Assembly: GCF_000185845.1 (NCBI RefSeq)
Contig: NZ_GL629647.1
Location: forward strand, 346,593-352,666
Reading direction: 5' to 3'
Length of the DNA: 6,074 nt
Source of the DNA: Segatella salivae DSM 15606
Lineage (GTDB): Bacteria; Bacteroidota; Bacteroidia; Bacteroidales; Bacteroidaceae
Shown: positions 1 to 6,074 of the stretch, one piece after another
Layout: every line of letters starts with the position of its first letter
Position numbering within the stretch: position 1 is the first letter of the stretch
Program-made: the position numbers and the translations under genes
Notes under the pieces: generated by a model
Seen by the model: the letters and a program-made list of their open reading frames with translations, nothing else
What the model was told of the DNA's origin: nothing
Databases searched by the model: none

Positions 1-283
1 TATATGTAAAAGTTATCAAAGATGAAGAACTTGTATGTCCATTAACCATTTGGTAACTTGATTGCTGAGAAGTATAAGGACCTGCAATAATTTCTATTCC
101 AGAAGGTACCGTTCCAGCATGAAAGTTCTCTACATCTTGAGAATTTATAGTATAAGATAATCTAAAGTTTTCTCCAACATAAACCTTCTCGGGAATACTT
201 ATTGTAATTTTTTGTGCAACAAGTTTATTGCAACAAACAAAAGTCAATAATAGAAATATAAAGAGTTTAGAATTCTTTTTCAT
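1..283 (-). CDS. batD: BatD (oxygen tolerance protein), N-terminal fragment cut by window edge
   Basis: Translating the minus strand from the ATG at 283 gives an open frame of 94 codons that runs off the left edge without a stop. Residues 1-23 form a signal peptide: a KKNSK basic start, a hydrophobic FIFLLLTFV core and cleavage likely after LVA, leaving Gln24 as mature N-terminus. Two Cys at 17-18 lack a proper lipobox, so a lipoprotein is unlikely. The mature part (VYVGENFRLSYTI, then GPYTSQQSSYQMVNGHTSSSS at about 68-88) matches the first beta-sandwich region I know from Bacteroidetes BatD proteins. BatD is normally a large exported protein with repeated Ig-like beta domains and a C-terminal membrane anchor, so most of it lies outside. 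It starts 19 bases after the batC stop and is the last visible gene of the operon. The identity is well supported by motif and position; the biochemical role of BatD is unknown. Confidence 0.9.
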   Translation of the reverse strand, partial: MKKNSKLFIFLLLTFVCCNKLVAQKITISIPEKVYVGENFRLSYTINSQDVENFHAGTVPSGIEIIAGPYTSQQSSYQMVNGHTSSSSLITFTY

Positions 284-302
284 TTTTCTCAACGATTAAA
301 TA

Positions 303-1004
303 TTACCAATTCTTTTGTAGTTTTCTACGACTTGACTGTTGAATGGCTTTCGATATACGCTGTTGTGTAGCTTTCTCATCTTGAAGAGCAGCATTTAGTA
401 ATTGCTCTGCATTCTCTTTACTCATTTGATTCTCTTTAGGATTCTGCTTTTTATCCTTTTTTTCATTTTTATCTTGTTGGTTATCTTTATTTTCCTTATC
501 CTTCTTACTTTTTTCTTTATCTTTATCTTTATTTTTACTATTTTGATTTTGTTTTTTATCTTTTTGAGGATTATTTTTCAGCAGCTTTTTACAAAGAGCT
601 AAATTATAACGTGTCTCATCATCATTGGGGTTATGACGCAAAGCTTCCTTGTATGCTTGTATTGCTTCTACATACATTTGATGAGATTGGCAAATATATC
701 CTATATTATGAAAACATTGTGCCTTTCGAACCTCATTTTTTTCAACCTTACAAGCTTTCTGTAACATTTTTATTGCAACAGAGTCTTTCTTTTGCATTAA
801 TAATGCCGTTCCAAGATTATAAAGTGCTTGCGGGTTAGTTGGATTGAATGCAATTGCCTTACGAAATTCTATTTCAGCATTTACATAGTTCTTCTTTTGG
901 AATTCACGATTACCTTTTCTTATCAACTGTCTATCCGTCTGTGCCTTACAGAAGATACTAAACATAGAAAAAAACAATAAAAATATAAAATGACAATATC
1001 TCAT
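303..1004 (-). CDS. batC: BatC, exported TPR-repeat protein with charged linker
   Basis: 233 residues. A signal peptide (1-21, hydrophobic core FIFLLFFSMFSIF, cleavage likely CKA|Q) suggests export to the periplasm. Three TPR-like helical hairpins follow, at about 25-58, 59-92 and 95-128; the clearest are the first, with the signature from KGNREF to FNP, and the third, with YVEAIQAYKEAL then NPND. A further helix (TRYNLALCKKLL, 130-142) caps the array. Residues 143-193 are an apparently disordered K/D/N/E/Q linker with no hydrophobic residues. The protein ends in a helical-looking tail (NAEQLLNAALQDEKATQQ, then a basic RRK and KNW at the terminus), which looks like the conserved end of Bacteroidetes BatC. 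TPRs bind proteins, so a scaffold role next to the BatA/BatB VWA domains is an inference. The ATG lies 2 bases past the batB stop, which suggests translational coupling. Confidence 0.93.
   Translation of the reverse strand: MRYCHFIFLLFFSMFSIFCKAQTDRQLIRKGNREFQKKNYVNAEIEFRKAIAFNPTNPQALYNLGTALLMQKKDSVAIKMLQKACKVEKNEVRKAQCFHNIGYICQSHQMYVEAIQAYKEALRHNPNDDETRYNLALCKKLLKNNPQKDKKQNQNSKNKDKDKEKSKKDKENKDNQQDKNEKKDKKQNPKENQMSKENAEQLLNAALQDEKATQQRISKAIQQSSRRKLQKNW
426..578 (-). other. Low-complexity K/D/N/E/Q linker of BatC
   Basis: This covers BatC residues 143-193: 51 residues with 19 Lys, 11 Asp/Glu and otherwise mainly Asn and Gln, and no aliphatic or aromatic residue. The coding strand is almost pure purine, with short irregular AAA/GAT/AAT/GAA runs but no perfect tandem unit. 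It separates the TPR array from the C-terminal tail and is probably a flexible tether. The purine bias makes the opposite strand read as a false hydrophobic I/L/F-rich open frame. Such tracts often vary in length between strains. Confidence 0.85.
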
Positions 1005-1006
1005 AT

Positions 1007-2029
1007 TTATTTATCCCTAAATAGATTAATCTGTTTGAACAAAGGATTTCTCGACTCCAACAATATTGTTTCCACAATTAACAATAACAAAAGAATAATC
1101 CCAAAAATTTGAAATTGTTCATTATATTCACTATAAACCACAGTATCTGATATACCCGATTGTAACTTCGAAAGCTCTTTGTTTAATTTTTCTTGTGCAT
1201 CACTTGTATTATCAACATGAATATAAACACCATTACCAGCTTTTGCCACTTGCTGACACATTTGTTCATTAAGTGTAGACAATACTGTTTGTCCACTATT
1301 ATCTTTCAAATATCCTCCATTACCATCTGGAATAGGTGCTCCTTTAGATGTTCCAACTCCTAAAATAAACACGTTTATCCCCTTCTTATATGCTTCACGA
1401 GCAGCTTCAAGTGCTCCTCCTTCATGATCTTCACCATCAGTTATCACTATAATAGCTCTACCGATGTGTTCTCTTTGTGTAAAGCAACTTTGGCTCAAAC
1501 TAATTGCACGTGCCAAATCTGTACCTTGAGTTGTTATTAAAGAAGGATTAATATTTTGAAGAAACATTTTAGCAGAAACATAATCATTTGTTATTGGTAA
1601 TTGCACAAATGCATCTCCAGCAAAAACAACTAAGCCTACTTTATCATTTGTAAAATGATCAACAAGATCCTCTATTAAGAGTTTACTCTTCTCCAATCGT
1701 GATGGAATAACGTCTTGCGCCATCATAGAATTGCTTATATCCAATGCAATAAGAACCTCAATTCCTTCACGTTTTTCATGTGAAATCTTGGATCCTACCT
1801 GAGGGCGAGCAATCATAAATATTAAGATTGTAATCGCAGAAAGAAGTAAACAAAACTTTATCGTCGGACGATATTTAGAAACATCTGGCATCATTTCCTT
1901 CAATAAAGAAGGATCACCAAGCTTTCTCAGATTACGTTTGCGCTTTCTCCAGACAATAAATCTCATCAATACAAGGATAGGAATGATGAGCAGCATCCAT
2001 AAATATATAGGGTCTTCAAATCTCAGCAT
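1007..2029 (-). CDS. batB: BatB, membrane-anchored von Willebrand factor A protein
   Basis: 340 residues. Two N-terminal membrane segments (about 8-26 and 57-75) are joined by a basic loop (WRKRKRNLRK). They are followed by a VWA domain at about 91-285 and a third membrane segment at about 306-325 (IFGIILLLLLIVETILL). The MIDAS metal site is complete: D97-x-S99-x-S101 (DISNS), T170 in TTQGT, and D198 in TDGED. The topology puts the VWA domain between TM2 and TM3; by homology with Bat proteins it is thought to face the periplasm. The domain is family-typical in AGDAFVQLPIT and the GVGTSKGAPIP segment. It is a clear paralogue of the upstream batA, with the same layout and matching blocks. The start ATG is 11 bases after the batA stop, and batC starts 2 bases after its own stop. 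Calling it BatB rather than BatA rests on gene order and the TDGED(H)EGG motif. Confidence 0.94.
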   Translation of the reverse strand: MLRFEDPIYLWMLLIIPILVLMRFIVWRKRKRNLRKLGDPSLLKEMMPDVSKYRPTIKFCLLLSAITILIFMIARPQVGSKISHEKREGIEVLIALDISNSMMAQDVIPSRLEKSKLLIEDLVDHFTNDKVGLVVFAGDAFVQLPITNDYVSAKMFLQNINPSLITTQGTDLARAISLSQSCFTQREHIGRAIIVITDGEDHEGGALEAAREAYKKGINVFILGVGTSKGAPIPDGNGGYLKDNSGQTVLSTLNEQMCQQVAKAGNGVYIHVDNTSDAQEKLNKELSKLQSGISDTVVYSEYNEQFQIFGIILLLLLIVETILLESRNPLFKQINLFRDK

Positions 2030-2040
2030 GATATATCTTT

Positions 2041-3039
2041 TTATGGTATTCTCCTAAATACTACTGTACGCAGAATCACTTCACACAATAAAATAAGAAG
2101 CGCTATTATAGCGAAAGGTTGATAAGCTTCGTAAGATTTAGAGTATTTCTTCATATCTATCTTACTTTTCTCCAACTTATCAATATCCTTATAAATTTGT
2201 TTCAATTGATTATTGCTTGTAGCTCTATAATAATTACCATCTGTTGTTTCTGCTATATTTTTTAGAGTCTTACTATCTATTTCTACAGGAATATTGACAT
2301 ATTGCACTCCACCTGCAACAGGCATGGGATAAGGAGCAACCTTATTTGTACCAACACCAATAGTATATACACGAATTCCTAAACTCTTTGCAATCTGAGC
2401 ACTGGTTAACGGAGATATGTCTCCCATATTGTTACTACCATCAGTCAAAAGTATTACAACCTTACTTTTTGCTTTCGAATCCTTTAAACGACTAACCGCA
2501 TTAGCTAATCCCATTCCAATAGCAGTTCCATCCGAAATAAGACCTCGTGCAGCGATATCTGTCCTAACACTTCTCAACATATTAATCAGCGATGCATGGT
2601 CGGTAGTCATTGGGCATTGCGTAAAGGCTTCACCTGCAAAAATCGTTAAGCCTATATTATCATTCGGCCTATCAGATATAAACTCTGAAGCAACATTTTT
2701 TGCTGCTTCTAAACGATTTGGCTTTAAATCCTCTGCCAACATCGATGTAGAAACATCCATTGCAAGCATAATATCAATTCCTTCTACTTGCTTGTTACCC
2801 CATGAAGTATGCGTTTGTGGATGTGCCATCACAATAACTATGAATATAAAAGCTAAACACCGCAATACCATTGGCAAGTTGATAAGCTTCATCTTCCAAC
2901 TCTTTGGTGCATAACGATAGGCAAAAGTATCGCTCATCAACATCGTTGGTTCCCGCTTATTCTTGTATAGGAAATACCACAGAATGTAGGGTATCAACAA
3001 AATCAACAGTAAGAAATATTCTTTATTTGCAAATTCCAT
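2041..3039 (-). CDS. batA: BatA, membrane-anchored von Willebrand factor A protein
   Basis: 332 residues from the ATG at 3039 (MEFANKEYFLLL). An upstream in-frame start at 3135 exists but would overlap the preceding gene by about 94 bases and add a 32-residue extension rich in Cys and Tyr that does not resemble the family. The 3039 start lies 2 bases after that gene's stop. Membrane segments lie at about 8-25, 57-74 and 306-324, with a VWA domain at about 87-290 between the second and third. The MIDAS residues are D95-x-S97-x-S99 (DVSTS), T172 in SDGT, and D200 in LLTDGSNNMG. The GVGTNKVAPYP segment and the LDKLEKSK-like helix before the last membrane segment are typical of BatA. It presumably binds a protein partner through the metal site and works with BatB and the MoxR ATPase. 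No direct substrate is known. Confidence 0.94.
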   Translation of the reverse strand: MEFANKEYFLLLILLIPYILWYFLYKNKREPTMLMSDTFAYRYAPKSWKMKLINLPMVLRCLAFIFIVIVMAHPQTHTSWGNKQVEGIDIMLAMDVSTSMLAEDLKPNRLEAAKNVASEFISDRPNDNIGLTIFAGEAFTQCPMTTDHASLINMLRSVRTDIAARGLISDGTAIGMGLANAVSRLKDSKAKSKVVILLTDGSNNMGDISPLTSAQIAKSLGIRVYTIGVGTNKVAPYPMPVAGGVQYVNIPVEIDSKTLKNIAETTDGNYYRATSNNQLKQIYKDIDKLEKSKIDMKKYSKSYEAYQPFAIIALLILLCEVILRTVVFRRIP

Positions 3040-3041
3040 GA

Positions 3042-4121
3042 TTAAAATCCTAACAATTCTGTAATTAAATATAATATATATATAACAAGACTCATGAGAA
3101 CAACAATAAGTGAATATATTGTGAACTTTAACCAAAGACGATTCTTCTTTGTCAACTGCTCCTGTGCTGTTAACTCTGGAACTACACGTTTCTCTATTTC
3201 TTGTGTCTCCGATTTTGTATCATTGATAAACTTAGCTGCGTTAACCAAATTCAAATCATTTTCATTAATTAGTGCATTATACTTAGCAAATTTTACTAAA
3301 TCTGCAGTAGTAAATAACTCACGAAGCTCATCTATACCCTTTTGATCACCAGCCTTCTGCAACAAATAGATAATTTCACTACTTGTCATCTCCTTAGCAT
3401 TGAAGCCAAAACGTTCCTTTATATACTGTCGCAAAGCATCAGTAAGACGTGTATAATACTCTTTCTGATCTTGCGATGTCATCATATGTTCAGCTTTAAT
3501 GTCTTCTATCGCCTTTAAAGCTTTTTGATGTGCAGGCACAAACTTAACTATTTTAACTCGTGCCACAATCGGTTTATTTTGCTTTAACCTAACAATAAAA
3601 TAAACTGTCAGTAGACAAAGCATAATGAAAAGAATACTTAACCAAAATGGTAAGCTCCATTCTTTCCACAAGAAAGGGTTGTCTTGTACCCCTTTTGCTG
3701 GGTAAAACTTATTTGGATGCAACGTGTCAACGGGAACAGTCATTACTTTTAATGCTAATTGTTTACCAATATATGACTTTCCGTCGACTTTAATTTCTAA
3801 CGCCGGAACAGAATAAAGTTTCTCATCAAAACTTGTCAACGTATAAATTCGGCTAAACTTTTTCATTCCATCACTCTCGGAGGAAACTATATTCTGCTGC
3901 TTTAGAATTTCTATTCCTGGAACAAGAAAGTGTGACGTCTTTACTTTTGGCCAAACTATACGACTACCTGGCTTCGCCGTAACTGACAAAGTTAAGTGTG
4001 TTTGCTGACCGATAAGAATTGAAACAGAATCAATACTTTGATCAACAAAAACCTTCTGTGCAGAACATATCGTTGAACACAAAGTAAAAAATATGATGAA
4101 TATAAATTTTAATATCTTCAT
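3042..4121 (-). CDS. Unnamed Bat-operon membrane protein: BatD-like beta domain plus DUF4381-like cytoplasmic region
   Basis: 359 residues; I know of no settled gene name. A signal peptide (1-21, FIFIIFFTLC core) is cleaved probably at CSA|Q. Residues 22-130 look like an all-beta exported domain (VDSVSILIGQQTHLTLSV; alternating beta pattern through YSVPALEIKVDGK), reminiscent of BatD. A membrane segment (about 157-177) is followed by a helical, probably cytoplasmic region (178-330), then a C-terminal membrane segment (333-354). The helical region carries YYTRLTDALRQYIKERFGF, EMTSSEIIYLL and ADLVKFAKY. It resembles the helical part of DUF4381-type proteins, which sit at the same place between DUF58 and VWA genes in proteobacterial MoxR operons; this comparison is from memory of the families. 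The start codon directly follows the DUF58 stop (TAAATG, no gap). Its topology suits a link between the cytoplasmic MoxR/DUF58 pair and the periplasmic Bat domains, which is inference. Confidence 0.85.
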   Translation of the reverse strand: MKILKFIFIIFFTLCSTICSAQKVFVDQSIDSVSILIGQQTHLTLSVTAKPGSRIVWPKVKTSHFLVPGIEILKQQNIVSSESDGMKKFSRIYTLTSFDEKLYSVPALEIKVDGKSYIGKQLALKVMTVPVDTLHPNKFYPAKGVQDNPFLWKEWSLPFWLSILFIMLCLLTVYFIVRLKQNKPIVARVKIVKFVPAHQKALKAIEDIKAEHMMTSQDQKEYYTRLTDALRQYIKERFGFNAKEMTSSEIIYLLQKAGDQKGIDELRELFTTADLVKFAKYNALINENDLNLVNAAKFINDTKSETQEIEKRVVPELTAQEQLTKKNRLWLKFTIYSLIVVLMSLVIYILYLITELLGF

Positions 4122-4991
4122 TTATGCTCTTTTCTTGAATAGTAGCATCAACGCCTTTGTAAAGTCTTCATTCGTTGCTACCGAAGTCCAATCAACTTTA
4201 CTCTTAGAGAATAGCTCGCGAAGCATAGCTTGACGTTCAAGCCAATATTGTGTATGTGCCTGTCGAAGCTTGGCAGAACCTGTATCAATAATCATTTCAT
4301 GACCAGTTTCTGCATCCTTAACTTTCATCAACCCTATATTTGGTAATGTTTTAGCGCGAGGGTCATACACCTGAACTGCTATCATATCGTGTTTCGAATT
4401 GGCTATTTGTACAGCCTTACTAAAATCTTCTTGCGTATAGAAGTCACTCAAAAGGAAGACTGTAGCACGGCGTTTCATCATCCGTGTAAGATAAGAAACT
4501 GCCATACCTATATCTGTCCGAGCACTCTTTGGTTTGAAATCTAAAAGCTCACGAATTATATATAGTATATGATGACGCCCCTTTTTAGGAGGTATATATT
4601 TCTCGATATGGTCTGAAAAAAAGATAACACCAATCTTATCATTGTTTTGTATAGCGCTAAAAGCCATTGTTGCAGCTATCTCGGTGACCATTTCACGCTT
4701 AGTTTGATGCACTGTTCCGAAGTTAAGCGAACCGCTGACATCAACTAAAAGCATAACTGTCAGTTCGCGTTCTTCTTCAAACACCTTCACATAAGGATGA
4801 TGAAAACGAGCTGTAACATTCCAATCAATATCACGAACATCGTCACCATACTGATACTCTCGCACCTCACTGAAAGCCATACCACGACCTTTAAAGGCTG
4901 AATGATACTGTCCAGCAAATATATTTTGACTTAGACCACGGGTCTTTATCTCAATCTTTCTTACCTTCTTTATAATCTCTGATGTTTCCAT
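4122..4991 (-). CDS. DUF58 family protein with VWA-like fold, MoxR partner
   Basis: 289 residues from the ATG at 4991. A TTG at 4994 lies one codon upstream in frame, but the ATG is preferred: it overlaps the MoxR stop in TGATG, a typical coupling junction, with a GAGGTG purine stretch just upstream. The DUF58 hallmark is clear at about 35-64: GRGMAFSEVREYQYGDDVRDIDW followed by TARF. A VWA-like domain follows, with MIDAS D84-x-S86-x-S88 (VDVSGS), T159-D160 (ARTD) and D183 (LLSDF). There are no membrane segments or signal peptide, so it should be cytoplasmic, unlike many DUF58 proteins with N-terminal membrane helices. DUF58 genes almost always accompany MoxR ATPases, and the pair is thought to act together on client proteins. 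The C-terminal part (SVATNEDFTKALMLLFKKR) is typical of the Bacteroidetes version. No broken or missing residues were seen. Confidence 0.93.
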   Translation of the reverse strand: METSEIIKKVRKIEIKTRGLSQNIFAGQYHSAFKGRGMAFSEVREYQYGDDVRDIDWNVTARFHHPYVKVFEEERELTVMLLVDVSGSLNFGTVHQTKREMVTEIAATMAFSAIQNNDKIGVIFFSDHIEKYIPPKKGRHHILYIIRELLDFKPKSARTDIGMAVSYLTRMMKRRATVFLLSDFYTQEDFSKAVQIANSKHDMIAVQVYDPRAKTLPNIGLMKVKDAETGHEMIIDTGSAKLRQAHTQYWLERQAMLRELFSKSKVDWTSVATNEDFTKALMLLFKKRA

Positions 4992-5986
4992 CAAGGCACC
5001 TCAACCTTATTTACGATTTTTGAAATAATCTCTTCGGCATTGACATTGCTGGCCTCTGCTTCGTATGAAAGTCCTATACGATGACGCAACACATCATGAA
5101 CCACAGCACGAATATCTTCTGGAACAACATATCCTCTGTGTTTAATAAATGCATACGCACGACTGGCCTTAGCCAAATTGATACTTGCACGAGGACTTCC
5201 TCCATAAGTTATTAAATCTTTAAGTTCGTTCAGACCATAGCGTTCTGGATACCTACTGGCAAAAACAATATCGGCAATATACTGTGCAATCTTATCATCA
5301 AGATAAACTTGATTAACGACTTCACGCGCATTTATAATCTCTTCTGCACTAATAACTGGTTTTACAACAGGGAATTGATTTGCGATATTCTCTCTGATAA
5401 TAAGCTTTTCTTCTTCTAATGTAGGATAGTCGATTACAACTTTCAGCATGAAACGGTCAACCTGAGCTTCTGGGAGCTGATAAGTACCTTCCTGCTCGAT
5501 AGGATTCTGTGTAGCCATAACCAAGAAAGGCTTTGGCAAAAAGAATGTCTTCTCACCAATAGTTACTTGGTGTTCCTGCATCGCTTCAAGCAAAGCACTC
5601 TGCACTTTAGCTGGTGCGCGGTTAATTTCATCTGCCAATACAAAGTTTGCAAACACAGGACCTTTCTTCACATGAAAGCTTTCATCTTTTTGTGAATATA
5701 TTTGTGTTCCGACAACGTCAGCAGGAAGCAAGTCAGGAGTAAATTGAATACGACTGAAATCAGCATCTATCAATTGGGCAAGTGTCTTTATTGCCAGTGT
5801 CTTTGCCAATCCTGGAACACCTTCTAAGAGGACATGTCCATCACTTAACAACGAAATCAACAAAGCATCTACTAAATGCTTTTGTCCAACAATCACTCGA
5901 TCCATACCGGCAACAAGGTTGGTTACAAACCCACTTTGCTGTTCTATTAATATATTCAGTTCGCGAATATCAATCGTTTCTGCCAT
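4991..5986 (-). CDS. moxR: MoxR-family AAA+ ATPase
   Basis: 331 residues, normal length for the family. AAA+ elements are all present: Walker A GVPGLAKT at 56-63 (K62, T63); Walker B FVLADE at 115-120 (D119, E120); sensor 1 ATQNP with N161; the arginine-finger region QVDRF (R178); and sensor 2 GGSPRA with R266. The MoxR-specific QFTPDLLPADVVG (81-93) and the helical lid (ELKDLITYGGSPRA, then GYVVPEDIRAVVHDVLRHRI) are typical. MoxR proteins hydrolyse ATP as ring oligomers and act as chaperone-like remodellers with VWA-domain partners. It is the first gene of the operon; its TGA stop shares a base with the DUF58 ATG. The symbol is a family label, as several MoxR subfamilies exist. Cytoplasmic; no membrane segment. 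Confidence 0.96.
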   Translation of the reverse strand: MAETIDIRELNILIEQQSGFVTNLVAGMDRVIVGQKHLVDALLISLLSDGHVLLEGVPGLAKTLAIKTLAQLIDADFSRIQFTPDLLPADVVGTQIYSQKDESFHVKKGPVFANFVLADEINRAPAKVQSALLEAMQEHQVTIGEKTFFLPKPFLVMATQNPIEQEGTYQLPEAQVDRFMLKVVIDYPTLEEEKLIIRENIANQFPVVKPVISAEEIINAREVVNQVYLDDKIAQYIADIVFASRYPERYGLNELKDLITYGGSPRASINLAKASRAYAFIKHRGYVVPEDIRAVVHDVLRHRIGLSYEAEASNVNAEEIISKIVNKVEVP

Positions 5987-6074
5987 AATTAGAATATTTG
6001 ACTATTAATATTTTGTGAACGCAAAAATACAATAAATCAATAAGAGAATATAATATATGCAACTAAATTATATT
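5987..6074. other. AT-rich leader upstream of the bat operon
   Basis: These 88 bases to the right edge contain no plausible coding sequence on either strand. They are strongly AT-rich and hold the candidate promoter at 6022-6029. AATATTT occurs twice (5993-5999 and 6007-6013), which is unremarkable in such sequence. I saw no stem-loop, riboswitch or terminator. Confidence 0.7.
6022..6029 (-). promoter_or_regulatory. Candidate Bacteroidetes sigma-ABfr -7 box for the operon
   Basis: The minus strand reads TATTTTTG, an exact fit to the Bacteroidetes -7 consensus TAnnTTTG. Transcription would start a few bases downstream, about 6014-6017, giving a 5' leader of roughly 30 bases before the moxR ATG at 5986. 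A matching -33 TTTG/TTG about 19-21 bases upstream is not evident: the nearest upstream TTG (6060-6062) is about 30 bases away. The assignment therefore rests on one box and its position. In DNA this AT-rich a chance match is possible. Confidence 0.5.

Noticed and set aside
402..602. Plus-strand open frame rich in Ile, Leu and Phe, resembling a small membrane protein
   Set aside because: It is the exact antisense of the Lys-rich BatC linker: AAA/GAA/AAT codons read backwards give Phe, Leu and Ile. It has no independent start context and lies inside a well-supported gene.
2417..2914. Long plus-strand open frame opposite batA (165 codons)
   Set aside because: It lies fully antisense to the VWA domain of BatA, shows no recognisable domain, and is explained by codon bias in the real gene.
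3040..3135. N-terminal extension of BatA from an upstream ATG at 3135
   Set aside because: It would overlap the preceding gene's coding sequence by about 94 bases and add 32 residues unlike BatA. The ATG at 3039 gives the standard family N-terminus.
303..5986. A new, undescribed defence or mobile system
   Set aside because: A MoxR ATPase with VWA proteins can resemble defence modules such as MoxR-vWA ternary systems. Here the full set of MoxR, DUF58, BatA, BatB, BatC and BatD in standard order identifies the chromosomal Bat operon, with no nuclease, transposase or phage gene nearby.
5782..5988. Plus-strand open frame opposite the start of moxR
   Set aside because: It is antisense to the Walker A region of a highly conserved ATPase, with no recognisable protein and no start signal.
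5993..6013. AATATTT repeated twice in the leader as a possible operator
   Set aside because: Short A/T-only repeats are expected by chance in such AT-rich sequence, and there is no dyad symmetry.

Overview
The window is one compact minus-strand gene cluster, the Bat (Bacteroides aerotolerance) operon of a Bacteroidetes bacterium. Three things point to Bacteroidales, perhaps a Prevotella-like genome: the gene order, the AT-rich DNA (about one third G+C by eye), and a TAnnTTTG-type -7 promoter box. A fourth is that all three recognisable signal peptides end in Ala followed by Gln at the mature N-terminus, as the 'Q-rule' for Bacteroidetes signal peptidase I substrates predicts. The genus cannot be fixed from the sequence alone.

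The layout is read right to left in the direction of transcription. An 88-base AT-rich leader with a candidate promoter (5987-6074) precedes a MoxR-family AAA+ ATPase (5986-4991). Next comes a soluble DUF58/VWA-like protein (4991-4122), then an unnamed exported membrane protein with a BatD-like beta domain and a DUF4381-like cytoplasmic region (4121-3042). After these come two paralogous membrane-anchored von Willebrand factor A proteins, BatA (3039-2041) and BatB (2029-1007). The TPR protein BatC (1004-303) follows, and the cluster ends with the first 94 codons of BatD (283-1), which runs off the left edge. BatE, which often follows batD, would lie outside the window.

Junctions between genes run from a 1-base overlap to 19 bases, so the seven genes are almost certainly co-transcribed, and several are probably translationally coupled. 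In the general MoxR/VWA picture, the cytoplasmic ATPase works as a chaperone-like remodeller together with VWA partners whose MIDAS metal sites bind client or partner proteins. Here there are three MIDAS-type proteins: soluble DUF58 and membrane BatA and BatB. The unnamed protein, BatC and BatD add periplasmic beta and TPR domains, which suggests a trans-envelope complex. Its real substrate is unknown; the link to oxygen tolerance comes from the original Bacteroides work and gives no biochemical mechanism.

Two gene starts are revised relative to the longest open frames. BatA is placed at the ATG at 3039 rather than 3135, and DUF58 at the ATG at 4991 rather than the TTG at 4994. I found no RNA genes, mobile elements, CRISPR arrays or broken genes. 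The system is a known one. The less described parts are the unnamed third gene, the K/D/N-rich BatC linker with its conserved-looking C-terminal tail, and the shared Ala-Gln export signature.
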